Shown in pieces: positions 1 to 5,870 of a stretch of DNA of 8,841 bases (positions within the stretch are counted from its first letter, which is position 1; every line of letters begins with the position of its first letter). Below the pieces are notes generated by a model. It was not told the DNA's origin, made no database searches, and was given only the letters and a program-made list of their open reading frames with translations. Position numbers and translations under genes: made by a program. The DNA is from Flavobacteriia bacterium (GTDB lineage Bacteria > Bacteroidota > Bacteroidia > Flavobacteriales > Flavobacteriaceae): assembly GCA_018500075.1 (NCBI GenBank), contig JAHBAN010000175.1, positions 1-8,841 on the forward strand, written 5' to 3'.

Positions 1-84
1 GCCGCAGAGCTTTGCGACAAATATGAACGCCCCGTCGCCACACCGGGCGAGGCGCGCGCAATACTCGGCCTACGCCCCGCCTAG
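1..84 (+). CDS. C-terminal end of a probable 3-keto-5-aminohexanoate cleavage (BKACE) family enzyme, partial
   Basis: Only the last 27 residues and a TAG stop are in the window; the start lies upstream. The tail contains VATPGEARAILGL, which resembles the typical end of BKACE (DUF849) enzymes, where an 'ATPxEAR-ILGL' segment closes the TIM barrel. These zinc-dependent enzymes condense a beta-keto acid with acetyl-CoA in amino-acid or carnitine catabolism; the substrate here cannot be judged from the fragment. The last 15 nt overlap the 3' end of the minus-strand 2H phosphoesterase gene, so the two genes converge tail to tail. The family call rests on one short motif and is tentative. The reading frame itself is supported by an ordinary protein-like sequence up to the stop. 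Confidence 0.55.
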   Translation, partial: AAELCDKYERPVATPGEARAILGLRPA

Positions 85-699
85 GCCAAATCTCTGGAGA
101 ATGTGAAACTGCCCCGCGCTGTCCTCGCCGCAGAGGCAGAGCGACGTGATCTGGTGAGGCGCGGCCAAATCAGGCAGGGCGGCTTCCAGCTCGGCTCTCA
201 CAGCCTCCCGCGCCGCCGGCGGCACCGGCGGCACCGGCCCCGTCAGGGTCAGATGATAGCGAAAATCCTCCAACACATAGGGATAGCCCCAGCGCTTGAG
301 ATTCTCTCGCTTCTGCGCGCTCATACCGGGGCGCAGCTTGCGCTCATATTCGGCCGCCGTCATAGGCGCGCGAAACGCCTCAAGCTCCTGCACACAAGAC
401 CTTGCCAGACGGTTGAGCGCCGCTGTGTCGCCCTGCGGCACAAGCGCAAAAAAGCCGCCCAGCCGCGCCAGCTCAAGCTTGAACGCAACAGGCGAAAGCC
501 CCGCCGCCAGCGCCGACACAGCGTCCACAAGACGCGCCTCGCTCTCGCCCTCAGACAGCGCAAACGGCGCTTTCAACGTCGCGTGAAAGCCATAGCGCGC
601 GGGCCGCGCCACAGTGGCCCGCCCGCTGCCAAGCCATGCAGAGCCAAACGCCCCAAGCGCGCCCTCGGGGCAGTCATAAATCGCATATCTCTGATACAT
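70..699 (-). CDS. DUF1045-type 2H phosphoesterase, last gene of the zinc-uptake operon
   Basis: This 209-residue cytosolic protein carries the two HxT motifs that define the 2H phosphoesterase fold: HATL at residues 39-42 and HLTL at 149-152, about 110 residues apart. The flanking FHATLKAPF and FRYHLTLTGPV segments match the DUF1045 / TIGR03223 group, whose members often lie in phosphonate (phn) operons. Relatives hydrolyse cyclic phosphodiesters (2',3'-cyclic nucleotide or cyclic ribose phosphate type), but the substrate of this group is not established. Here it follows znuB with a 1-nt TGATG overlap and an AAAGG Shine-Dalgarno-like stretch inside the znuB end (about 706-710), so it should be co-translated with the zinc transporter. 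No phn gene is visible in the window. A Pro-rich linker (about 156-163) follows the second motif. Family call is firm; physiological role unknown. Confidence 0.88.
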   Translation of the reverse strand: MYQRYAIYDCPEGALGAFGSAWLGSGRATVARPARYGFHATLKAPFALSEGESEARLVDAVSALAAGLSPVAFKLELARLGGFFALVPQGDTAALNRLARSCVQELEAFRAPMTAAEYERKLRPGMSAQKRENLKRWGYPYVLEDFRYHLTLTGPVPPVPPAAREAVRAELEAALPDLAAPHQITSLCLCGEDSAGQFHILQRFGLGGA

Positions 700-1490
700 C
701 AGCGCCCTTTCAGCTGCGCCGCAACCATCGACAGCGCAAACGCAATCGCCGCCGCACAGACAATGCTTGGCCCGGCCGGCGTATCAAACCAAAGCGCGCC
801 CCCAAGCCCCGCCATCGCCGCCAGCGCCCCAAAGCCGAGCGACAGCCCAATCATGCCTTCGGGCGTGCGCACGTGCGGGCGCGCACTTGCCGCCGGGATG
901 ATCAGAAGCGCCGTGATCAACAGCGCACCAACCGCCTTGATCCCGACCGCCACAACAAGAGCAAGCGCAACAATAAGGCCGATCTCCTCGACGCGCCCGT
1001 TATAGCCGCTCGTCTCGGCCAGATCGGGCGACAACACCCAAGTCACAAGCGCCTGCCAGCGCCACAGCAGCCAAAGCGCCACAACCGCCAGCACCGACCA
1101 GATCAGCGCCAGATCGGCGCGCGACACAGTGAGCACATCGCCAAAAAGATATGCTTCCACATTCACCCGCGGCCCCGCACTCATCGCCACAGCCACAAGC
1201 CCGAAGGCCAGCGCCGAATGCGCAATCACCCCCAGCGCGCTGTCAGCGGACTGGCTCTTATGGGTCAGGCTCACAAACAAAACCGCCACCAGAAGCGCAG
1301 CCAGCAACACGCCGATAAACACCGAGACGGCAAAGCCCAGCGACAGCGCCACGCCCAAAATGGCCGCATGGGCCATTGCATCGCCAAAATACGCCATCCG
1401 CCGCCAGACAACAAAAGGCCCAAGCGCCCCCGCCGCCAGCGAAACACCAAGGCCAGCCAGCCCCGCGCGCACCAGAAAATCATCAAGCAT
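699..1490 (-). CDS. znuB: High-affinity zinc ABC transporter, permease subunit ZnuB
   Basis: This 263-residue, very hydrophobic protein is about the length of E. coli ZnuB and should have seven or eight membrane helices. It is the inner-membrane channel through which Zn(II) delivered by ZnuA passes, driven by ZnuC. Family landmarks are the N-terminal WRRMAYFGDAMAHAAILG block (residues 29-46), YLFGDVL (114-120), and the cytoplasmic coupling region GIKAVGALLITALLIIPAA (183-201), which contacts the ATPase. The ATG overlaps the znuC stop by 1 nt (TGATG), with a GAGGAAG Shine-Dalgarno sequence about 8 nt upstream inside the end of znuC. ABC-3 permeases for Mn or Fe share the fold; zinc is chosen because zur, znuC and znuA are adjacent. 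Confidence 0.95.
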   Translation of the reverse strand: MLDDFLVRAGLAGLGVSLAAGALGPFVVWRRMAYFGDAMAHAAILGVALSLGFAVSVFIGVLLAALLVAVLFVSLTHKSQSADSALGVIAHSALAFGLVAVAMSAGPRVNVEAYLFGDVLTVSRADLALIWSVLAVVALWLLWRWQALVTWVLSPDLAETSGYNGRVEEIGLIVALALVVAVGIKAVGALLITALLIIPAASARPHVRTPEGMIGLSLGFGALAAMAGLGGALWFDTPAGPSIVCAAAIAFALSMVAAQLKGR

Positions 1491-2245
1491 CAGTGGGCTT
1501 CCTCTTGGGCATGGGCCGCTCCATGCCCGCAGTTTTCGTCATGCACATGGTCGTGCTCGTGGCGGTAAAGCGCCAGCGCGCCTTGTGTGCCACTGCCAAA
1601 AAGGCGGCGGTATTCGGGCGCATTGCGCACGATTTCGGGCGTGCCTTCACAACAGATATGCCCGTTGAGACAAATCACCCGGTCAGACGCGCTCATCACC
1701 ACGTGCAGCTCGTGGCTGACCATCAAAACAGCACAGCCCATCTCGGCACGCAGCTCCTCGATCAGACGGTAAAACTCGGCCTGTCCGGGCTGGTCAAGCC
1801 CCTGCGTCGGCTCGTCGAGCATAAGCACATCCGGCTCCACAATCAGCGCCCGCGCCAGCAAAACCCGCTGCATCTGCCCGCCCGACAGCACGTCAAGACT
1901 GCGCGTTTTCAGCCCCGAAACGCCAACCCGCGCCAAAGCGCGCTCCGCCGCCTGATCGCTCACACGGCGTGGCACATTGAGAAAGCGGCGCACCGTCATC
2001 GGCAAGCTCGCCTCAAGCTGGAGCTTTTGCGGCACATATCCGATCTTGAGACCCTTCGCATGGCGGATCTCGCCGCCATCAGGCTTCAAAACCCCGGCCA
2101 ACATCCGCAGCAATGTCGACTTTCCAGAGCCGTTCGGCCCCACGATGGTGACAATCTCGCCGCGCTCAAGAGCAATATTCACCCCCTGCAAAACACTGTC
2201 CCCGGCAAAGCTTTTGCTCAGCCCGCGCGCCTCAATCAAGCTCAT
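1490..2245 (-). CDS. znuC: High-affinity zinc ABC transporter, ATP-binding subunit ZnuC
   Basis: This is the 251-residue cytoplasmic ATPase that powers zinc import through ZnuB. It has Walker A GPNGSGKS (residues 36-43), the Q-loop in GYVPQK (Q73), the LSGGQ signature (120-124), Walker B VLMLDEP (140-146) and the H-loop histidine in VSHEL (H178). GYVPQKLQL and LNGHICCEGTPE are typical ZnuC segments. The tail after residue 227 is His-rich (YRHEHDHVHDENCGH), as in E. coli ZnuC, and may bind zinc. I chose the ATG at 2245 because the protein then begins at the usual family start and overlaps the zur stop by 4 nt (ATGA). An in-frame ATG at 2377 would add 44 residues lying inside zur and without family resemblance. 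Confidence 0.95.
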   Translation of the reverse strand: MSLIEARGLSKSFAGDSVLQGVNIALERGEIVTIVGPNGSGKSTLLRMLAGVLKPDGGEIRHAKGLKIGYVPQKLQLEASLPMTVRRFLNVPRRVSDQAAERALARVGVSGLKTRSLDVLSGGQMQRVLLARALIVEPDVLMLDEPTQGLDQPGQAEFYRLIEELRAEMGCAVLMVSHELHVVMSASDRVICLNGHICCEGTPEIVRNAPEYRRLFGSGTQGALALYRHEHDHVHDENCGHGAAHAQEEAH

Positions 2246-2751
2246 AGCCCCGCCCCCGGAATACATTTGGGGCACAGCCCCTCCGCCTCGATCACCATCG
2301 TCTCGATCTGGAATCCGGCCTCGCCAGCGCTTTGGCCAAACGGCCCGTGGCTCTCCGTTTCGGCCACACGGCCACAATCACGGCAGATCATGAACGCCGC
2401 ATCATGCGCCCGCCCCGGATGGGCACAGGCCACATAGGCGTTGAGTTTTTCGATCCGGTGCACAAGCCCCTGCGCCACCCAAAAGCCAAGCGCGCGATAG
2501 GCCACAGGCGGCTTGGAGCCAAGCCCCTCCTCCGCCAGCCGCGCAAGCACATCATAGGCCCCCAAGGCTTCATGCGCCTCCAGCAATATTTCAAGCACGC
2601 GCTTGCGCACCGGCGTCAGCTGGAGCTTGCGCGCCGCGCAGAGCGCCTCGGCTGCCGCCAAAGAGGCCGCCCGACAGCGGGTATGATCATGCGCGCCAAA
2701 CCCCGTCAAAGAGGCGCCTGTCGCTTTTGTTGAATTCATATCTTGACTCAT
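2242..2751 (-). CDS. zur: Zinc uptake regulator Zur (Fur family repressor)
   Basis: This 169-residue protein is a winged-helix DNA-binding repressor that uses Zn(II) as corepressor to shut off zinc import. The DNA-binding half includes LTPVRKRVLEILLEAHEALGAYD (45-67) and PPVAYRALGFWVAQGLVHRI (81-100). The C-terminal dimerisation half has the two CxxC pairs of the structural zinc site, C123/C126 (ICRDC) and C160/C163 (LCPKC). A histidine/cysteine cluster near the N-terminus (H21, H23, C26) and H102-region residues could serve the regulatory site. It is the first gene of zur-znuC-znuB-2H phosphoesterase and overlaps the operator-containing gap to znuA, so it is probably autoregulated. The start is uncertain: ATG at 2751 lies only 5 nt from the operator palindrome and lacks a Shine-Dalgarno sequence; ATG at 2739 (Met5) is the alternative. 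Confidence 0.93.
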   Translation of the reverse strand: MSQDMNSTKATGASLTGFGAHDHTRCRAASLAAAEALCAARKLQLTPVRKRVLEILLEAHEALGAYDVLARLAEEGLGSKPPVAYRALGFWVAQGLVHRIEKLNAYVACAHPGRAHDAAFMICRDCGRVAETESHGPFGQSAGEAGFQIETMVIEAEGLCPKCIPGAGL

Positions 2752-2772
2752 GCTGTTATGTTATAACATATC
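2743..2772 (+). promoter_or_regulatory. Candidate znuA promoter overlapping the Zur box
   Basis: TTGACT at 2743-2748 is a good -35 hexamer and lies within the first codons of zur. A -10 element would fall in or at the edge of the Zur palindrome: TAACAT (2764-2769, 15-nt spacer) or CATATC (2767-2772, 18-nt spacer). Neither is a strong match. Either placement makes the operator part of the promoter core, fitting direct repression by Zur. Transcription would begin roughly 40-45 nt upstream of the znuA ATG. Confidence 0.45.
2757..2770. promoter_or_regulatory. Probable Zur box (operator) shared by zur-znuCB and znuA
   Basis: The sequence TATGTTATAACATA is a perfect 14-bp inverted repeat centred between 2763 and 2764. 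It contains the TGTTATAACA-type core expected of Zur operators in proteobacteria. It is the only such palindrome I see in the window, and it sits in the 68-nt gap between the divergent zur and znuA start codons. Zn-bound Zur dimers would block both directions at once. The call rests on palindrome, core and context; no binding data are available here. Confidence 0.85.
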
Positions 2773-2819
2773 GCCTCAAACGTCCATCCAAAACATCCAC
2801 CCAAGTTCCCGGAGTCCTT

Positions 2820-3758
2820 ATGTTAAAATATCTGATCACCACAACCATCCTCTTCGCAAGCCCTCTCGCGGCTGGCTCTTTGCGGGTTGTCGCAGATATT
2901 GCGCCCGTGCACAGCCTGACCGCGCAGGTCATGGGCGATCTTGGCGCGCCGGAGTTGCTCACAGCCCCCGGCGCCAACCCTCACAGCCACGCCCTGCGCC
3001 CCTCCGAGGCCGCCCGCCTGCAAAACGCCGATCTTCTGGTCTGGATTGGCCCCCTCATGTCGCCATGGCTCGGTGAGGCCAAGGCCGAAATGGCCCCCGA
3101 TGCCGCCAGTCTCTCGCTGATGGAGGCCGAGGGCACTCTCCTCCTCGACAAACGCGGCGCAGAGGATCATGACCACACACACGAGCATGAGCATGAGCAC
3201 GAGCGTGATGATCACAAAGATCACGACAGCCATGACGAAGAGACCGCCGCCAAAGACGCTCACGCATGGCTCAGCCCCGACAACGCCCTGATCTGGCTCA
3301 CGCTCATAGCAGACCGGCTCGCCAGCCTCGATCCCGACAACGCTGCGACCTACCACAGCAACGCTGCGACGGCAGGCGCAGCCCTCAAGCTGCAAATCGC
3401 TGAGACAGAAGCCCGCCTCGCGCCCCTTGCTGCGCGCGAATTCCTCACAGCCCACGACGCCTATCAGTATTTTCAGCGGCGCTTTGGCCTGACCTCTCAC
3501 GCCGCTGTGTCAAACGCCGACGATCAGGATGCAGGCCCCGCCCACCTGCGCGCCCTCCTTGAGGACGGGGCCGATCTGGCCTGCTTTGTCGTCGAGCCGA
3601 GCACAGCCAAAGCCAGCATCGCGCTGGTCGTTGACACGCTGAACATTCCCGCAGTCGAAATAGATGCCCTCGGGGCCGCTCTGCCCTTGGGCACAGGCCA
3701 TTACGCCGCCCTGATGGCGCATCTCACAGAGGGCTTTCAAACCTGCCTGACGCCCTGA
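2820..3758 (+). CDS. znuA: Periplasmic zinc-binding protein ZnuA of the ZnuABC importer
   Basis: This 312-residue cluster A-I (TroA/ZnuA) solute-binding protein captures Zn(II) in the periplasm and hands it to ZnuB. An N-terminal signal peptide (residues 1-18 or so, MLKYLITTTILFASPLAA) precedes the mature LRVVADIAPVHSL start. Probable zinc ligands are H55 in GANPHSH, H148 in DAHAWLSP, H212 in TAHDAYQYF, and possibly D282 in VEIDALG. Between lobes it has a His/Asp/Glu-rich loop (about 117-138) typical of zinc-specific members. C255 and C309 are placed to form the C-terminal disulfide known in E. coli ZnuA. The ATG at 2820 is preferred because GGAG lies at 2811-2814 and the signal peptide begins there. 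An in-frame ATG at 2727 would run through the operator. It is divergent from zur-znuCB and ends 13 nt from the convergent csaA-like gene. Confidence 0.95.
   Translation: MLKYLITTTILFASPLAAGSLRVVADIAPVHSLTAQVMGDLGAPELLTAPGANPHSHALRPSEAARLQNADLLVWIGPLMSPWLGEAKAEMAPDAASLSLMEAEGTLLLDKRGAEDHDHTHEHEHEHERDDHKDHDSHDEETAAKDAHAWLSPDNALIWLTLIADRLASLDPDNAATYHSNAATAGAALKLQIAETEARLAPLAAREFLTAHDAYQYFQRRFGLTSHAAVSNADDQDAGPAHLRALLEDGADLACFVVEPSTAKASIALVVDTLNIPAVEIDALGAALPLGTGHYAALMAHLTEGFQTCLTP
3166..3233 (+). repeat. His/Asp/Glu-rich metal-binding loop of ZnuA with short CATGAG-like repeats
   Basis: Codons for residues 116-138 of ZnuA form a low-complexity run of alternating His and acidic residues (EHEHEHE core). 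The DNA shows imperfect hexamer repeats (GAGCAT/GAGCAC). Such loops are known in zinc-specific ZnuA proteins and probably gather or sense periplasmic zinc. Repeat length may vary between strains by slippage; that is inference. Confidence 0.8.
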
Positions 3759-3771
3759 TCAGCCCCAAAGC

Positions 3772-4125
3772 TCAGCCCGCCCGTGTCCCGTTTGGCACGG
3801 GCGCCTCCGGCACGGCCAGAACAGGCGTCACACCGTCGCCATAGCCGATATCAAACAACATCGCCTCCGAGGGGATCCCCGCCATAACCTGCGGCGCGAG
3901 GTTCACCACAAACAGCGCCTGCCGCCCGACAATCTCGCTCGGATCATCGCGCTCGCCCTTCATGCCCACAAGAACGCGGCGCGTGGCAAAGCCAAGATCA
4001 ACGGTAAGCTGCACGAGCTTTTTGGACCTGGGCACATCGGCCACCTCAAGGATCGTTCCGACCCTGATGTCGAGCTTCTGGAAATCTTCAAAAGAGACCG
4101 TTTCCTTGGGCGCGGCCGGCGTCAT
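3772..4125 (-). CDS. csaA: CsaA-like tRNA-binding domain protein
   Basis: This 117-residue protein is essentially a single Trbp111/EMAP-II-type OB-fold tRNA-binding domain. Landmarks are FQKLDIRVGTILEV (15-28), the KKLVQLTVDLG strand (35-45), LFVVNLAPQVMAGIPSEAML (71-90) and the closing VPNGTRAG tail. The length matches the free-standing CsaA group (about 110 residues), which forms homodimers. B. subtilis CsaA was described as a secretion chaperone, but the fold binds tRNA. Its ATG overlaps the stop of trhO by 4 nt (ATGA), so it is co-translated with a tRNA-modifying enzyme. That favours a tRNA-related role here, which is inference. It converges on znuA with a 13-nt gap and no clear terminator hairpin. 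Confidence 0.85.
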   Translation of the reverse strand: MTPAAPKETVSFEDFQKLDIRVGTILEVADVPRSKKLVQLTVDLGFATRRVLVGMKGERDDPSEIVGRQALFVVNLAPQVMAGIPSEAMLFDIGYGDGVTPVLAVPEAPVPNGTRAG

Positions 4126-5048
4126 CCGAGCGGCTCAAGCGGCACATCCACCTTGATATGCTGCTCACCGCGCTCTGCGGCCAGCCGGATCTGCTTCTGA
4201 CGCTCGCGAAAGCGGGTTTTGTCCTCTTCGGTGGTCTCGTCAATGCAGTGATGGCACGACACCCCCTGCTCCCATGTCGCGCGCGCCTTATCCTCGGGCA
4301 AAACAGGCCGGCGGCAAGCGTGGCACAGCTCATGTGGCCCCTCGCGCAAGCCGTGGCCCACCGAAACGCGCCCGTCAAAGACAAAGCACTCACCGTTCCA
4401 GGTGCTCTGCTCCTGCGGCACTTTTTCGAGATATTTCAGAATACCGCCCTTGAGGTGATAGACATCCTCAATCCCCTGCCCGAGCAGATAATTGGTCGAT
4501 TTCTCACAGCGGATACCGCCGGTGCAGAACATGGCAATCCGCTTGTTGTGAAAGCGCTCCTTGTTCTCCTCCCACCAGGCGGGAAAGTCGCGAAAGCTCG
4601 CGGTTTTCGGGTCCACAGCGCCCTCAAAGGTGCCAATCGCCACTTCGTAGTCGTTGCGCGTGTCAATCACCGCCACATCTTCAGAGAGGATCAATTCGTT
4701 CCACTCCTCCGGCTCCACGTAGTTGCCCACATGGGCGCGCGGGTCCACGTCGGGCTGGCCCATGGTGACAATCTCTTTCTTGAGCTTCACTTTCATGCGC
4801 GCAAACGGCTGATGCGCGGCGGTGCTTTCCTTCCACTCCAGTGTGGCGCAGCCGGGCAGCGCGCGGATATAGGCCAAGACAGTGTCCAGCCCCGCGCGGT
4901 GGCCCGCGATCGTGCCGTTGATCCCCTCACGCGCAATCAGCAGCGAGCCTGAAATACCGTTCTCGCGGCAGACAGTCTGCAGCGGCTCCTGCAGCGCGGC
5001 AGGGTCGTCAAACGGGGTGAAATGATAGAGTGCAGCAAGTATAAACAT
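4122..5048 (-). CDS. trhO: tRNA uridine(34) 5-hydroxylase TrhO (YceA-type rhodanese)
   Basis: This 308-residue cytosolic enzyme belongs to the TrhO/YceA family, which makes 5-hydroxyuridine at position 34 of certain tRNAs using oxygen, the first step to (m)cmo5U. An N-terminal acylphosphatase-like domain (about 1-95, with ISGSLLIAREGINGTIAG at 32-49) is followed by a rhodanese domain (about 110-215) with IDTRNDYE (128-135) and the catalytic loop FCTGGIRCEKS (174-184; nucleophile C175, C181 nearby). The C-terminal part has a zinc-ribbon pattern, CHAC (242-245) and CHHC (265-268). The start at 5048 fits the family's MF-x-ALYHF opening; no strong Shine-Dalgarno sequence precedes it. It is first in a two-gene unit with the csaA-like gene and divergent from pncA. 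Confidence 0.93.
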   Translation of the reverse strand: MFILAALYHFTPFDDPAALQEPLQTVCRENGISGSLLIAREGINGTIAGHRAGLDTVLAYIRALPGCATLEWKESTAAHQPFARMKVKLKKEIVTMGQPDVDPRAHVGNYVEPEEWNELILSEDVAVIDTRNDYEVAIGTFEGAVDPKTASFRDFPAWWEENKERFHNKRIAMFCTGGIRCEKSTNYLLGQGIEDVYHLKGGILKYLEKVPQEQSTWNGECFVFDGRVSVGHGLREGPHELCHACRRPVLPEDKARATWEQGVSCHHCIDETTEEDKTRFRERQKQIRLAAERGEQHIKVDVPLEPLG

Positions 5049-5157
5049 GGGCTTCGCCTAGCTGGGAATCGCGGTTTCGGCAAGGCTTTTACCCTTGAGT
5101 TTGGCGCTTTGCACCCCTACCCATTGTCGCAGCGCAAATTTTGCCAAGGAGTCCGCC
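5049..5157. promoter_or_regulatory. Divergent trhO/pncA intergenic region
   Basis: This 109-nt gap must hold the start signals for trhO (leftward) and pncA (rightward). AAGGAG at 5146-5151, 6 nt before the pncA ATG, is a strong ribosome binding site and fixes that start. A weak rightward -35 candidate is TTGAGT (5095-5100), with a poor TACCCA (5118-5123) at 17 nt. On the minus strand TTGCCG (5085-5080) stands 17 nt from TAGGCG, also poor. I see no operator palindrome. Confidence 0.35.
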
Positions 5158-5766
5158 ATGCCTGCCGCCCAAGACACTGCCCTCCTCGTGATCGACGTGC
5201 AAAACGACTTTTGCCCCGGCGGCGCGCTGGCCGTGGCCGAGGGCGATCAGATCATCACAGGCATCAACACGCTGATGGACAGCTTTGGCTGCGTCATCCT
5301 CACCCAAGACTGGCACCCGGCGGGCCATTCCTCCTTTGCCTCCTCCCATCCGGGCAAAGCCGCCTTTGAGCTGACAGAAATGCCCTACGGCCCGCAAGTC
5401 CTCTGGCCCGATCACTGCACCATCGGCTCGCAAGGCGCGGCCTTTCACCCGGCGCTGCGCACAGATGCGGCGCAGATGATCGTGCGCAAAGGCTTTCGCG
5501 CACCGATCGACAGCTACTCTGCCTTCTTTGAAAATGATCACAGCACAGCCACAGGGCTGCACGGCTACCTGCAAGAGCGCGGCATCCGCTCGCTCGTGCT
5601 CACCGGCCTCGCCACAGACTTCTGCGTCGCCTACTCCGCACTTGACGCCGCGCGCCTTGGCTACAGCGTGGAGCTGCGCGAGAGCCTCTGCCGCGCGATT
5701 GATCTTGACGGCTCCCTCGCCTCAGCCAAATCGCAAATGCGTGAAGCGAGCGTCAAAATCAGCTAA
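5158..5766 (+). CDS. pncA: Nicotinamidase PncA
   Basis: This 202-residue isochorismatase-fold hydrolase deamidates nicotinamide to nicotinate, the first step of Preiss-Handler NAD salvage in the cytosol. The catalytic triad is visible: D13 in VIDVQNDFC, K111 in IVRKGF and C156 in ATDFCV. Metal ligands of the family are also present: D51, H53 and H57 in DWHPAGH, and H86 in WPDHC. Length is normal for bacterial PncA (about 190-215). The start at 5158 is supported by AAGGAG 6 nt upstream and by the usual TALLVIDVQNDF opening; an in-frame ATG at 5095 would add 21 unrelated residues. The next NAD-salvage gene, pncB, lies downstream on the same strand beyond a kinase gene. Confidence 0.95.
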   Translation: MPAAQDTALLVIDVQNDFCPGGALAVAEGDQIITGINTLMDSFGCVILTQDWHPAGHSSFASSHPGKAAFELTEMPYGPQVLWPDHCTIGSQGAAFHPALRTDAAQMIVRKGFRAPIDSYSAFFENDHSTATGLHGYLQERGIRSLVLTGLATDFCVAYSALDAARLGYSVELRESLCRAIDLDGSLASAKSQMREASVKIS

Positions 5767-5870
5767 ATACTGTTAAAAACGCCTGTAAATAAAGGCTATA
5801 TGTTACCTGTTCATTAAGCTGGAAAAGGCTAAACCTCCCCGCAAGTGCGCGTGGAAGGATCATAACGGCA

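Noticed and set aside
211..240. Short tandem repeat (GGCACCGGC units) as a regulatory or CRISPR-like repeat.
   Set aside because: It lies within the 2H phosphoesterase coding region and simply encodes a Pro/Val linker; there are no spacers.
1490..1560. His-rich tail of ZnuC as an unusual extra metal site.
   Set aside because: E. coli ZnuC has a comparable His-rich segment after IYRH, so this is a family feature and not a novelty.
636..2437. Long plus-strand open frames (for example 636-1568 and 1376-2437) antisense to znuB, znuC and zur.
   Set aside because: Their translations are Arg/His/Gln/Pro-rich low-complexity products of GC-rich antisense DNA, while the minus-strand genes have complete conserved motifs.
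5781..5796. Possible rho-independent terminator after pncA (GCCT...AGGC).
   Set aside because: The stem has only four pairs and is not followed by a T-run.
5797..5815. Second Zur-like box near TATATGTTACCTGTTCAT before the kinase gene.
   Set aside because: It shares the ATGTTA half but has no inverted partner, so it is not palindromic.
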